Source of the DNA: Endomychus coccineus
Lineage: Eukaryota > Arthropoda > Insecta > Coleoptera > Endomychidae
Assembly (NCBI GenBank): GCA_958510875.1
Contig: OY294068.1
Coordinates: 161,608,388-161,672,387 of the forward strand
DNA: 64,000 nt
Reading direction: 5' to 3'
Part shown: positions 1-11,015 of the stretch, piece after piece
Layout: each line of letters begins with the position of its first letter
How positions within the stretch are numbered: position 1 is the first letter of the stretch
Translations under genes and position numbers: made by a program
Notes under the pieces: generated by a model
Database searches by the model: none
The model's input: only the letters and a program-made list of their open reading frames with translations
What the model was told of the DNA's origin: nothing

Positions 1-905
1 GTTCTGGTCGCCCAATTTAGGTTACAACGCCAGAAATGGTCGATACAATCCATGGTATGATATTGGACAATCGGCGAGTTAAAGTGCACGAGATTGCTTA
101 GTCTATGGGCATCTCAACCGAACAAGTAGGAAGATTTTGCATAAATTTTTGAATATGAGAAAGCCATCTACCAGATGGGTGCCGCATTTGCTCTCCGTTG
201 ACAACAAGCGCGACCGTGTGACAACTTCAAAGGAGTGTTTGGCGATGTTCAAGCGCGATAAGAAGGACTTTTTGCGCCGTTTCATAACCGTGGATCAAAC
301 ACATCAGAGACCGAAGAACAGTCGAAATAGTGGACTTGTTCTGGTAAATCGAAGCTTAAAAAGGCCACAGCTTATCGGCCAACAAAGTCATGGCGACAGT
401 TTTTTGGGATGCACACGGTATCGTCCATATCGATTACCTTGAAAAGGCAAAACGATCACCGGCATAATATATGCAGGATCGATTCGACGCCGATTTGAAG
501 CGAAAGCGGCCGCATTTAGCAAAGAAAAAAGTGCTTTTCCACCAGAACGACTCACCGACGCACAGGTCCGCAGTCGCAACGGCAAAGTTGCATGAATTGC
601 GCTACGAATTGATTCGTCATCCACCGTATTCTTCTATGGTCCCCTGCGATTCTTACATATTTCCAAACTTGAAGAAATGGCTCGGCAAAAAAGAGATTTG
701 GCTTCAACAATGAGGTCATCGCTGAAAGAAACGCCTATTTTGAAGGATTGCCGAAATCGTATTATTTGGAAAGGATCGAAAAATTTGAAAAACGTTGGAC
801 GAAGTGTTTCGGGCTACAAGGAGATTATGTTGAGAAATAAAATAAGTTTTGACCAAATGAATCAGGTCTTGTTCTATTTTTCAGTGAATTTTCACCTTGC
901 CATCG
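1..905 (+). mobile_element. mariner element, decayed, 5' end cut by window edge
   Basis: Remnant of a mariner DNA transposon whose transposase would cut and paste the element at TA sites. Recognisable blocks occur in several frames: RWVPHLLSVDNKRDRV near 173-225, KRDKKDFLRRFITVD near 256-295, KRPHLAKKKVLFH near 508-545, HELRYELIRHPPYS near 592-633 and PNLKKWLG near 664-690. Of the D,D34D catalytic residues, the first is present (VDQT), the second is altered (QNDSPTH in place of QDNAPAH) and the third is present (PCDSY). The 3' end reads TTTTTCAG...TTGCCATCG followed by TA at 906-907, close to the ends of the copy at 50087-50712. Stops and frameshifts make it inactive. Confidence 0.9.
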
Positions 906-907
906 TA

Positions 908-2745
908 GACCATTCGGATAACATTCCATTGTTACATAGAATGTAGTTAACGTCTTTCATTAGCGGTTTCTAAATCATTTCCAATATATTTCCAGTTCCC
1001 ATTTGACCCGCAGGAGTGTCCGAAAGCCGTTTTGCTTCCAAAAAATGAGGGAAGTCACATGATCGATTGATCATAGCTTCATAGTATTATTATTGACCAT
1101 GTGCAATTATTAATACCAATACTTATTATAATTTACCAACGAAAGTTTTTCATTTTCAATTTATATGTTTGAGCTTGGATCAAAAAGGTTTCAAATATGT
1201 ATCCACTATTGTCGTTATGTAGTGCCAAGACAAGACCACGCAATGACCGTCAACTCAAAATAATTTGATACACAAATTTTAAACCAAAAACCACATGAAA
1301 CATTTTTTAAAGAGCTATGTAGTTTTAACTCAATTTCCTAACTTCCAATCTGAAGAGGTTTGAACTTGAAAAATTAAAATTTTCAAATGCGGTGCCGCCC
1401 TCGGTTTCCAAGTCAACCCAACCGAATGTATAGGCCACGGTCCTGTGGTATTCAGGTAGTTGTATTAAGTAAGATGAAAATAGATTTATATCCCACACAC
1501 AGCACGAATAATTGCGCTTTGAACATTATTTTCTTGTATCAGTATCTTTCATATCATTTCTTACTGATATTGAGTTATATTTATCTAAAAGATTTTCTCT
1601 TATGGATTTCAACAAAGCCCTTTTATAAGATTACTTGGTGGATCAAGATAATATTAGAGATACATCAGTTGGAACGGAGTTACTGTTATTGATTAGAAAG
1701 TTTATTACAGATTACATCTACTAACATAAACTTATCCCTCAACATTATTAAGTTGCAATGATATAATCGTTCCCATTCTTTTGACGGAAGATTACGACCT
1801 TAACTAATAATTTCTTTTTGTTCCAGGTATGAACGACTTTATAAACTCGTATCAATCTACAAGGTAGGTATATGTTAAAGTTTGGAAATGGTTCGAAAGG
1901 AAATTCATGTTCCTAATCTCTCCACGTTATGACCATGAAAATCATCAATAGTTATTTTGTCATGTTCAAACCTATTTGGTTATATTTGATTGAAAGAATT
2001 ATACTCTCAATCAGCGGTTATACGAACATTCTATGGGACTGTGAAAACCAACGTCACTGGACATCATTCAAATGTTTCAGTCTAAAATACTAAGATCAAT
2101 GGTGGATACACCATGGTGCATAACTAACCGGGCATTTCATGCTGTAGTCCAGGCAAAAGACAGAAATGCGTGCAGAAATTAATACCTAGAAGAAAAAAAT
2201 ATGAGCGTATAGGAAATTGAATTTAAAGGTTAGTTTCTGGTTAATGCAACTCGATCTGGAATGGCGAACATAACCTAAAAAATTGTCAAAGTTGCAAAAA
2301 GTGGTTTTTCTCAAATAATTGAAAAACTATAGCTCGGATCGGAAAAAGTTAAATGATAAAGTTGTAGGTATCAAAAAGATCTATCGATTGGTCCCATAAT
2401 ATCATTCATACTTTTCGAGTTATATCGAAAAAACCGTTAAAATTCGGGGTATCGAGAAGTCGTTAACTATTACGTTTCCATATGTATTGTTTCCTGTACA
2501 TATAGCCCATGGCAAGCTAAGAGAGCTATTTTTTTCTTAATTTGAAATATTGATTATTTTTCCAAATATATCGATTTTTCTAAAAAAAGACGCTCTCATA
2601 AATTGGCTAGATCTACTCAGGGAATGGTCCTGGAGTAACGATTTTAGGCTTATTTTCTTTATGAAGAATTGTGCTATAATTTTATTGGAGAAACGTAGCG
2701 ATTTTTTTAAATTTTTTGGAGTGCATCAGACCTTGGCTGAATTAG
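908..2745. other. no gene recognised
   Basis: AT-rich non-coding DNA. The open frame at 1387-1692 has no recognisable domain and low-complexity composition. The block at about 2230-2460 resembles transposon flank sequence, but I cannot assign it. Confidence 0.5.
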
Positions 2746-3335
2746 CCAGCTTCAGCTAGTAGGAGTACTCGACCACTTGAAAGGAAAACGAAGTGGCCGA
2801 TGAAATAATGGCCAAATGGAGGATTTCCTAGGCATCCCTGGCCTCGATCCAACAAACGGAATCTCATCGACCACCCTCAGAGAGCTACCGGATAGACAGT
2901 GGTTTGGCGCTGTTCCCCCGGTATGAGGCAAGCGAAGCTCTCCACATCGCACTGTTCTCGCCCAAACGCTCGAAATCCTTCTCTTTATGAGCAGAAAAGA
3001 TTTAAAACTGGTGACAGGACTCCTCACAGAACACTGTCATCTGAATAAACATCTACATCGTTGATGACCCAGGTTATAATAAATTCGGAGAAGTAGACGA
3101 AACTGCCTCTCATATCCTTGTAAAATGTCCAGCACTGGCTTCACTTAGGCCATAACACCTAGGCAGCGCACACATGCCGCCTAAGGCTCTAAGAGACATC
3201 AGTCCATGCACAATCCTAGCCTTCGGCGTCGCCTCAACCCTGCTGGACCGAGTCTTGTATTAAGGAGGATGGATCCAATCAAGCGATCTAAGTGCTCTGA
3301 ATTTATCCTCCCCCGTTTTGATTCATTGATTGATT
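2746..3335 (+). mobile_element. non-LTR retrotransposon 3' end, RNase H/zinc-knuckle type, decayed
   Basis: 3' end of a retroelement that recurs at 9.4-10.5 kb. Visible pieces are TLRELLDRQW near 2874, the stretch around DLKLVTGLLTEHCHLNKHLH near 3000-3060, and the C-terminal block with ETASHI-type sequence near 3095-3130. The frame is broken many times. It ends with a short TTGATTGATTGA tract at about 3322-3338, like the copy at 10521, which suggests a TGAT-repeat tail rather than poly(A). The Jockey/I-type affiliation is my inference from the RNase H plus Cys/His C-terminus seen in the better copies. Confidence 0.75.
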
Positions 3336-4262
3336 GAGGTGGAAACATACTACAGAAATAGCCTGTATAGATGCCACAGAATAACAAATGAAAAATTCGA
3401 GTGTATGACGTTCTTAATTCTGTACAACCAAATTTGTTTTTCAAGGAAACGAAGAACAAGATGTCCACAAGCTGGTTAAATGCATTATCAGTATCTATTT
3501 GTTTCCAATAAATTTGATGGATTATATTTTCGTCAGATAAAAAAAATGGTCTGCACGGAAACTCATTCATGATAACATAATAAGAAATCAATATAAAAAT
3601 AATTGACTCAGAAACCGCAGTAATATTCATGGTTTAAAAAATGCATCACTTTCGCAAATATTGAATTCCCATAGTTACCTACGTGCTCACGTAGACGTTT
3701 ATCAGCATTCCTTATTAGGCTTCTGAACCGATGTGCATTCTCCTTGTTGAAGAATACTTTATTACTTTCCACATAATGGGAATGAAAAATTACGACGCCT
3801 TACATTGGTGAAACATATTAGGCTAATAACCATTATTATGCAAATGCGGCTAAATATGCAGGAATCCAACGATGACAGGCATTTACTGTGTTATCCAGCG
3901 TAACGTGGAAACGAAAGCCACAGCTAATCGAAGATTAGCGTTCATAACCGACCATAAACTTGTCATTGTTATTTCATCTTCTGAACATTTACGGAAAAAT
4001 CTCTAACAATGTCGTGAGTTGTAGCAGTTAATTCTAGCTAATTTTATATTGATGTAATGCGATTTCAGCTGAAGAAATTTCAACTTTCTGTAAGCAACAG
4101 ACAGTTTATACTAACGTATTTGGCAGCAATAGAGCAATAAAAACGATTTTATGGATTGTATAATTATGTGAATGCGTTCGAAGAGAAAATAAAGTTTCAA
4201 ATAATCGATTACTATCATCTACGTTCATGATTGTTTGAACAAGATTAGTACCTGTAATGGGT
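3336..4262. other. no gene recognised
   Basis: AT-rich sequence without a recognisable coding or repeat feature. There is one small palindrome, ctacgtgctcacgtag, near 3678. Confidence 0.5.
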
Positions 4263-5735
4263 CAAATGGGTATTAAAATAGGCCAAACCCGTAAATCCTC
4301 GGGAAATGGATCGATTTTGATGGGACAAAGGGCATTCTCTTCAGAATGTCATCAGAAAAAAGTTGACCACAAATAAAGTTGCCAAATTATTTATATTGTT
4401 CATAAACAATAAATAAATTTAATTAGCTCATTTTTGAGATTACATAAAAATTTCTAAAACATGCAAAATGTGACCGTTTTTGATCGGATAAAGACTATTT
4501 TTTGTTATAAATAATTAATTTATTTAACAAAATAGATGAATTCGACCAAAACTTTAGGGTCGATTTCAGATAATTTTGGTATTCTGAGTTCGTTTCTATC
4601 GTCAATATCGTCAAATTTATACCCACAAATTTCCTAATTTGTTATAAACAAATTATATTTATTATTAAATATACGAATTTGATCAAAATGTCGAGTTTAT
4701 AGTCGTTGTTGGATAATTTTGGCCTCCTGAGTACAATTTTATTGCTATTATGGTCTTTAAATATCTACATACATTTTTGAATTGTTATAAACAATTATGT
4801 TTATTAATAAAAATACGAATTTCACCAAAATATTCGAGTTTATAGTTGTTTTCGGATAATTTTGGCCTCCAGAGTACGATTTTATCACTATTATGGTGTT
4901 TAAATGCATACATAAGTTTTTGAATTGTCATAAACAGATCATTCATTAACAAATAAAGCAACAAGAAATGTGAAATTTTTATTCATTTTTATATAATATG
5001 CACACTCAAAACTTGATTTTTTTTACAAAATTGATGAAATGTATTAATATAATTAAATACAAAAATGGCATGCCACTAATTTTAGATAATTGTTTTCCCT
5101 TCCAGAACAACGCTCTCATAACTACTTTAAAAAATAGTATGTTCAATTTTATATATATTTATTGATACTTTGTCATACTAAAACATTCATCAAAATTTCT
5201 ATTATTTTCTTCTAAGTCGCTTTTGAAAATTTCCACGAGAATGCATTTAAAGCCCATAATAGCAATAAAACCGTACTCAGGCCAAAATTATCCGACAATG
5301 ACTATAAACTCGACATTTTGGTCAAATTCGTATATTTAATAATAAATATAATTTGTTTATAACAAATTAGCAAATTTGCGGATATACATACGACGATATT
5401 GACGATAAAATCGAATTCAGAATACCAAAATTATCCGAAAACGACCCTAAATTCGGAGTTTTGGTCGAATTCATCAATTTCGTTGATAAATAAATTGTTT
5501 ATAACAAAAAATAGTCTTTATCCGATCAAAAAAATGTTGATTTATTCAGAAAGTTTTATGTTATCTCAAAAATGAGCTAATTAATTTGTTTACTTATTGT
5601 TTATGAACAATATAAACAATTTGCGCAACTTTCTTTGTGGTCAACTTTTTTTCTGATGATATTCTGAAGAGAATGCACTTCGCCCAATCAAAATCGATTC
5701 ATTTCCCAAGGATTTACGGGTCCAATACCCATTTG
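4263..5735. mobile_element. foldback element with arms of about 500 bp
   Basis: The left arm from 4263 (CAAATGGGTATT...) is the reverse complement of the right arm ending at 5735 (...AATACCCATTTG). Matches run through CCCGTAAATCCT, GGGAAATG, ATCGATTTTGAT, GCATTCTCTTCAGAAT and CTCATTTTTGAG, inward past 4700 and 5240. The left arm holds three diverged tandem copies of a unit of about 138 bp (starting near 4540, 4675 and 4813), each with GATAATTTTGG; the right arm has two. There is no transposase, so this is a non-autonomous foldback or long-TIR element. Single-stranded, it would form a hairpin of roughly 500 bp. I see no certain target duplication. Confidence 0.85.
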
Positions 5736-7255
5736 GCTGCACTACTGTGCAAATTTATGACTTTCACTGCCCAATTTATTCGTGAATCGGGCGAATTTTG
5801 CAAGGATTGAATTTGTGCAGTTTTGGAATATTTTGAATAGGGGTCGACGTAAATTGAGTCCGGCGTCTATTAATTGCCTTTCTATGTAGGTAAATTCAAT
5901 CCCGGGTGTTTTTAAGATCTACGTAAACTGAGTCCCATGTATGTACCTGGTTGTCAGGACATATAATCAGCATGTAGTACCTGCTGCCTAGGCCAACCAC
6001 CCTTCTGTATGCAAGTATTTGCACAATAACCAATAACGATCATTTATTGAAGGCAACTATTGTAATCGCGCTAATCGCAACACTCACATAATAACCAATA
6101 ATGATTTTTATTATACCCCCTTTGTTACTAACCTAACATAACCTAACCTAATTTCATCAGTGGGACTGAATTTACATAGGAATATGGATATGGGACTCAA
6201 TTTACGTTTTCCGTTGAACAGTGATCTGCACAATTAAAACCTGTTAGAGAAGATATTTTCCTTGACCTCAATGTGGTATCCATGCCAAAATGGTCCGATA
6301 CCGTACCTCCTGTCGTTTAATTTCAGACGTTTGAAGGACAAATCGAGTCACGAATGTCATTAAAATACAGGAAACATACTTGGTTCAAACCAGGCCCGAA
6401 CTGGGCCCTGGCTTTTGGTTACCCCCAGCTAGTGATGCGCGTAATTCGAATTAAAGATCGGTTTTCATCAGATTATTCAAATAACCCGTAGAATTCGATT
6501 ATCAGGTTCTGTATTTCGAATTATTCATCCGAATCGGTACTGCGAAAGTGGATACCAGAAAAAAGCTATGTATAAAGTGGAAATTACGCAGTTAATTGAC
6601 AGGAACAAACATTCAAAATAACAAGTTTTAATGAAATCGAGTAATTTTATTTCTTATAACCAATGTAAGTGGCAGTATTTGCACTGTAAAAAATATTAAT
6701 TCGTTGATTTGACATCATTAATAAATATCAAAAAAATATTTTAGGCAAATGAGAGAAATGAATAATATTTCAGTATCAAGAAATGCTATAAAGAGATGAA
6801 TGATAATTAATAGTATAAAGTGAAATAAATCGAAATAACGTATATATTATTTTTATCATTTGGAAAGACCTTTAGTAAATGAACCTAAGAACACAGACGC
6901 AGCTTCATTGATAATAAAAGTGATCCACTTTTTGCAGAAAATTTAATTATGCAAAATCATAACTTTGATGATAATTTTAAAATTGTTGACAAACAACGAA
7001 AAATAACAAATTTCATTTGCTGGAATCCCTAGAAATTAATAAGTGTTAAAACTTCGATATGCTGATGAATGATTAACAATTGCTTAATAATTCTCCTTTG
7101 TTATATTTATATAATATAATTTCTGTTGGCTACCAGGTTACTGTTTAATCCCCAGATGAGTTCAATCGTAACTAGGTGACTTTCACCAACTGTCGTTAGG
7201 ATATCATTTCTTTCGTTTCAAATTTTCGACTAAGAGATTATGGGGAGCCAGTTCA
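5736..7255. other. non-coding; short inverted and direct repeats
   Basis: A short motif close to gtaaattgagtcc occurs near 5850 and 5925 and inverted near 6200 (gggactcaatttacg), suggesting a small MITE between about 5840 and 6220. A CTAACC-rich stretch lies at 6128-6152. The stretch from 6430 (AGTGATGCGCGTAATTCGAA) resembles a hAT-like terminus, but no partner was found. No gene is seen. Confidence 0.4.
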
Positions 7256-7385
7256 ATACCCTCTATAATACAAGGCCTAGGCGCTCGATTGTGATGTCAC
7301 AAGCCAGAGGCTTGTGTTACAGCACAATGCTGCAATACCGCGTAACAAAAGTTTCATTTATTTTCTAGGACGTCCTGTTTGAACG

Positions 7386-7975
7386 TTTTTTTTTGCGTAG
7401 AGGAGGGGAAATCTTGCATAGACGCCTCGGGGGCTCATGCCCTCGGGTGTGCCGGATTCTTACCGATTAAAACCCCTTCCCCGTGAGGTTGGTTCTCTTT
7501 CTCAGAGGGAGTCCCACTGCATTGCGGTCGTTAGTGTTCTATTGTGCCTTCATATATTGCTATCTCCTCATCAATCCGGTTTATTCTATGAAATTCAGTA
7601 GCCTGATGTAGGGGATACTTCTGATTTCCTCGGGTGTAGTTTTATCGTCTCCAAGGTATGTCCGACGACCACCGCGTACGCCGTGTACTGACACAGGACA
7701 TGCATGGGTGTCTCTTCTTCCACGCCAGCATGTGGGCTGATCTACCAGACCCATCGAGATGTTTGTTGCAAGGGGCGTGTCCGGTTAGGAATGCAACAAT
7801 ATTTCGTATTTCTTGTCTGCTGAACGTCAGTATATTCAGTCGCTTGGAGTGTGACATACGGGGCAGTTCCCTCCAATAGGCACGGTGCTCCGTCTCAAGC
7901 CATTTCTGATTTACAGATTTTGCTATGGTATGAGAAATGCTCTGGTTGACTCTGGTCCAATCAGGGGTTACAAGA
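7386..7975 (-). mobile_element. 5'-truncated poly(A) non-LTR retrotransposon
   Basis: Translating the - strand gives the C-terminal end of a non-LTR ORF2. It includes ETEHRAYWRELP near 7880-7915, RQEIRNIVAFLTGHAPCNKH near 7770-7825, MGLVDQPTCWRG near 7730-7760, and TTPEEIRSIPYIRLLNFIE near 7585-7645. This is the usual Cys/His segment that follows RNase H in Jockey/I-type elements. The - strand 3' end is a run of nine A (T9 at 7386-7394). It is much more GC-rich than its surroundings. Stops and frame changes mark it as dead. It sits inside the P-like element. Confidence 0.8.
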
Positions 7976-8239
7976 TGTAAAATGAGTCCTTAGTTGCACC
8001 ACATTCGCCTTTATTAATGTAATATACCTGTCTCATAATGGATCTGTTTGACATTTTCCTGATGACATGTAATTTAGATTAAGCTCATTGAAACAATATG
8101 AAATTATTTCTAAGATTCCGTGAACTGCATGTGATCATTCAGTATATGTTGATGGTGTTAATTTATTTAAAGCCGAACTAAAGTTCCACGTATCTAACCA
8201 ATTTAATAAATTTCTTAAAAACTTGATCCTCTAAATTAT

Positions 8240-8890
8240 CTTTGACGATAGGCTCCTGAATAATGTCCTTTAATCGTCGCCTTTTGAGATAAATTTTCAC
8301 ATTCATTATTTTCCTCTACGTTAATATAATATTTATAAACAGGCCTGTGGATTTTGTATGTTCTATAAATGGACCAAATTGAAGTAGAGCCTGTGTAACA
8401 TATTCGTTGAATACCTTAGGGACTACTTTAACATTTTGACGTTCCAAATTTGTAGGATAGAGTGCTCTCAAATTCAAAGAATATCCAATTTTTAACAATA
8501 ATTCATCATGTTCTAAAGCATAAAATGAGGCAATGTTTCCCGAGTTAAAGTTGAGATACTGCCATAATTTAATTGGATTTTGAATTTATCCAATTATTGC
8601 TCATACCTTTGAGAATGTGAACCGAATGGAATGGATAAAATGGTCTTGAATTATCAGCTGGATGAGGATATACGATACTTAACTTCTTACGTTCATGAAA
8701 TTTGTTCATGGCCTTGCTGTTGAGTTCATTATTGTCGCTTATAATACAGAATATTTTGTATCCAATTTCAAAATAATTGACTTTATAAACTTAAATAATA
8801 ATTTGTGATTTCCTGTTGATACAGAACAAATAATGGACAACCTCTTTCCTTGCAAGTCGTTTGCTGTTTAATCTGTTGCCATAGAGATCT
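8240..8890 (-). pseudogene. P-element-like transposase fragment
   Basis: On the - strand, successive frames give ISDNNELNSKAMNKFHERKK and then VYPHPADNSRPFYPFHSVH and LKGMSNNWINSKSN (about 8590-8760), followed by an open frame at 8316-8498 with RALYPTNLERQNVKVVPKVF and FIEHTKSTGLF. These correspond to the RNase H-like core and the following segment of P-element/THAP9-type transposases, where SDNN...NP-HLLK-IRNNW and LPTNL-RQNVKLA-QVF are family landmarks. Stops and shifts separate the blocks. The N-terminal THAP domain is not found in place. The family call is from memory of the motif order, not a search. Confidence 0.7.
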
Positions 8891-9399
8891 TGTTTTTCAA
8901 TAAACACGACCGGTTTAGACTTTCACATCATTATCAAGTATGTTTTATTTCCTTTTTTAAAAACGGATTTCCATAAAATAAATAGTTCATCAATATCTCT
9001 GATTGGCACTTCATTTTATTATAACCAGTCCTAACACTCTTATACACGCTTATTCACAGGTAAAAATACTTTCCAACCATACAAGGTCACCGAAGGAACA
9101 GTTACAACATATAAGTTTTTTATAAGAAACTGCTAAAACTAATTAAATTCTAATATTTATCACCTATCACACTCAATACTGGACATGCGCCTTTATTACT
9201 AACGGTACTGTCTCAAGGTTCGTCTCTATCCCAATATTATTGATGATGTCACACTTACGTTTGTAGTCAGCGTTCAGGCCTTGTATAGAGGGTATTCGCA
9301 AGTTTCTGATGGGTGAGTTCTTCTGTACAGCTACATCGAATGAAATAATTGGTTGTTAAATAATTCGTTTTTCCATCCGATTTTTAAAATCATTCATAA

Positions 9400-10521
9400 C
9401 CTGTTCATTTGATTATTGAACTGGACAAGGACCAAAGACTCGCCTGCGTGAAGATAACGGTGGCTATGAGGACCGCCCTCACCAGGGTTCTGGAGCTTCT
9501 GGTGGTGTACATCCCTTCATTCCAAAACAGTGGCCACAGGTACGACGTATAGGCTGGCTGGTCTAAGCCAGTGGGTCGCTGCGTCTGTGCCTCGCGGTCA
9601 TGGGAAAAATTTGGGATTGGGCAGCCGAGAACTGCCCGATTCTCTGACTGACGCATCAGGATGCGATAGCGCCTGCTATCAGGACGTCCTCATAACACAG
9701 AGGACGGACTGGGAGAACAAGGACTTCGGGCGGCTTCCGCCAGGGAGACTCGTGTGGTCCACGGAAGGGTCTAAGATTGGCGAGTCTAGCGGAGCCAGAG
9801 TCTACTCGTGTACACCCAGAAGGGAGAGTTCAGCACCCCTAGGTGCCCACGCACAGTTTTCCAGGCCGAGGTTTGAACAATACGGACCTTTGACGTGAAA
9901 AACGTAAGATTAAACTACCGAGGTAGGCGGATTTACATCTGCACTGACAGCTTTGCGCCCACAGAATGACTTCTAGGCTTGTCTTGGAGTGCAGGGTTCC
10001 TTGAGTGCCCCTTGCCCCCATGCAAAGATCGGAATTTTATCGACCACCGAACTCCATGCCCTCAAGGAGCTATTGGATAGACATTGACTCTGGGTCTGGC
10101 GTGCTGCAGGTGATGCTCCAAATTAGGGAGTTCTCGCCTAAACTCTCTAAAACCCTACTCTCTATGAGCAGGAGAGGCCTAAAACTGGTGGCAAGTCTCC
10201 TCACAGGACACTGTCATCTGAATAAACATCTACACACAATGAGTATTATTGAAGCTTATAATAGATGTGAAGAGGCGGTTGAAACTGCCTCTCACATCCT
10301 AGCAAAATGTCCAGCAGCTTCTCTTAGGCTACAACACCTCAGCAGCACACATATGCCGCTTGAAGCCATAATAGATATCAGTCCATGCAAAATCCTAGCC
10401 TTCGGCACTGCCTCAGGCCTGCTGGACTAATTCTTGTATCAAGGGGAGCACAATGAAACCAGTCAAGCGGTCTAAATGCTCCGAACTTGTCCGCCTCCGT
10501 TTTGATGATTGATTGATACTC
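9400..10521 (+). mobile_element. non-LTR retrotransposon 3' half with RNase H and zinc-knuckle C-terminus
   Basis: Decayed copy of the same family as 2746-3335. Blocks on the + strand: KITVAMRTALTRVLELLVVY near 9455; LPPGRLVW-T-GSKIGESSG at 9733-9795, the start of RNase H; IYICTDS-like sequence near 9930; a block around LKLVASLLTGHCHLNKHLHT at 10170-10240; then EEAVETASHILAKCPAASLR at 10270-10330. The open frame 10005-10430 ends ILAFGTASGLLD. A TGATTGATTGA tract at 10510-10521 matches the tail of the 2746 copy. It is GC-richer than its neighbours. Stops in every frame before 10005 make it inactive. Confidence 0.85.
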
Positions 10522-10789
10522 TGATCTTCCGATTGAAATAATGCGATTTTGGACATTACTCCCTTCAGCCCTCCACTTTCCACACGAAAAAACCCACGAA
10601 CACAAATTTTGGACCAATAATTTTTAAATTATAACAATTAGTTTATGAGCTATTTTTTCAACACAATTTAAACCTATTAAGAATATCAACTTTATATAAT
10701 ACTTTTTTTTAATTATCATCAAAAACAGCGCCAAAAATGCAATGGAAAGTATGATAATTTGAATTAAATAAAAACGTACCAGAAATGCC

Positions 10790-11015
10790 CGAAGTAGGTA
10801 TTCCGAACCCGCTACGAAGCTACTCTACATTTGACAATAATATACTCAATAGTCCAAAATCAGAAAATGTTATTTTGTACTCCTACGCAAAAATTGTCCC
10901 AACAACACATTTGAATTGAGTCGACGCAGAGACATAAATCCAATTTTGACATATTTCTGTTGCGAAGATCATTTCAGTGTCGTGAATATCTCAGGCAAAC
11001 CGCAGAGATTTTCGT
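10790..11015 (+). pseudogene. possible THAP-domain fragment
   Basis: One frame contains RDINPILTYFCCEDHFSVV (about 10927-10985), which resembles the end of an insect THAP zinc finger where a Cys-x2-His pair sits in CCEDHF. The first CxxC half is not recognisable. It could be a remnant of a P-like transposon or of a domesticated THAP gene. Evidence is one short motif. Confidence 0.35.

Larger units (their letters stand above)
7256..9295. mobile_element. P-element-like transposon, degraded, with nested retroelement
   Basis: ATACCCTCTATAATACAAGG at 7256 matches, inverted, CCTTGTATAGAGGGTAT ending at 9295, with further weaker similarity inward (a GTGATGTCAC-like block). The enclosed 2.0 kb contains a - strand P-type transposase remnant (8240-8890) and a separate non-LTR insertion (7386-7975). 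I read this as one P-like element bounded by short inverted repeats. No clear 8 bp duplication is seen next to either end, so the exact ends are uncertain. Confidence 0.55.

Noticed and set aside
3678..3693. Palindrome ctacgtgctcacgtag as a regulatory site
   Set aside because: Single short palindrome with no nearby gene or repeat; expected by chance in 64 kb.
6128..6152. CCTAA-rich stretch resembling insect telomere repeat TTAGG
   Set aside because: Only a few irregular units, mixed with CATAACC; too short to be telomeric, and such strings are common in insect DNA.
9530..9898. 122-codon + strand open frame
   Set aside because: Only part of the correct RNase H reading; the recognisable blocks lie in other frames of the same retroelement.
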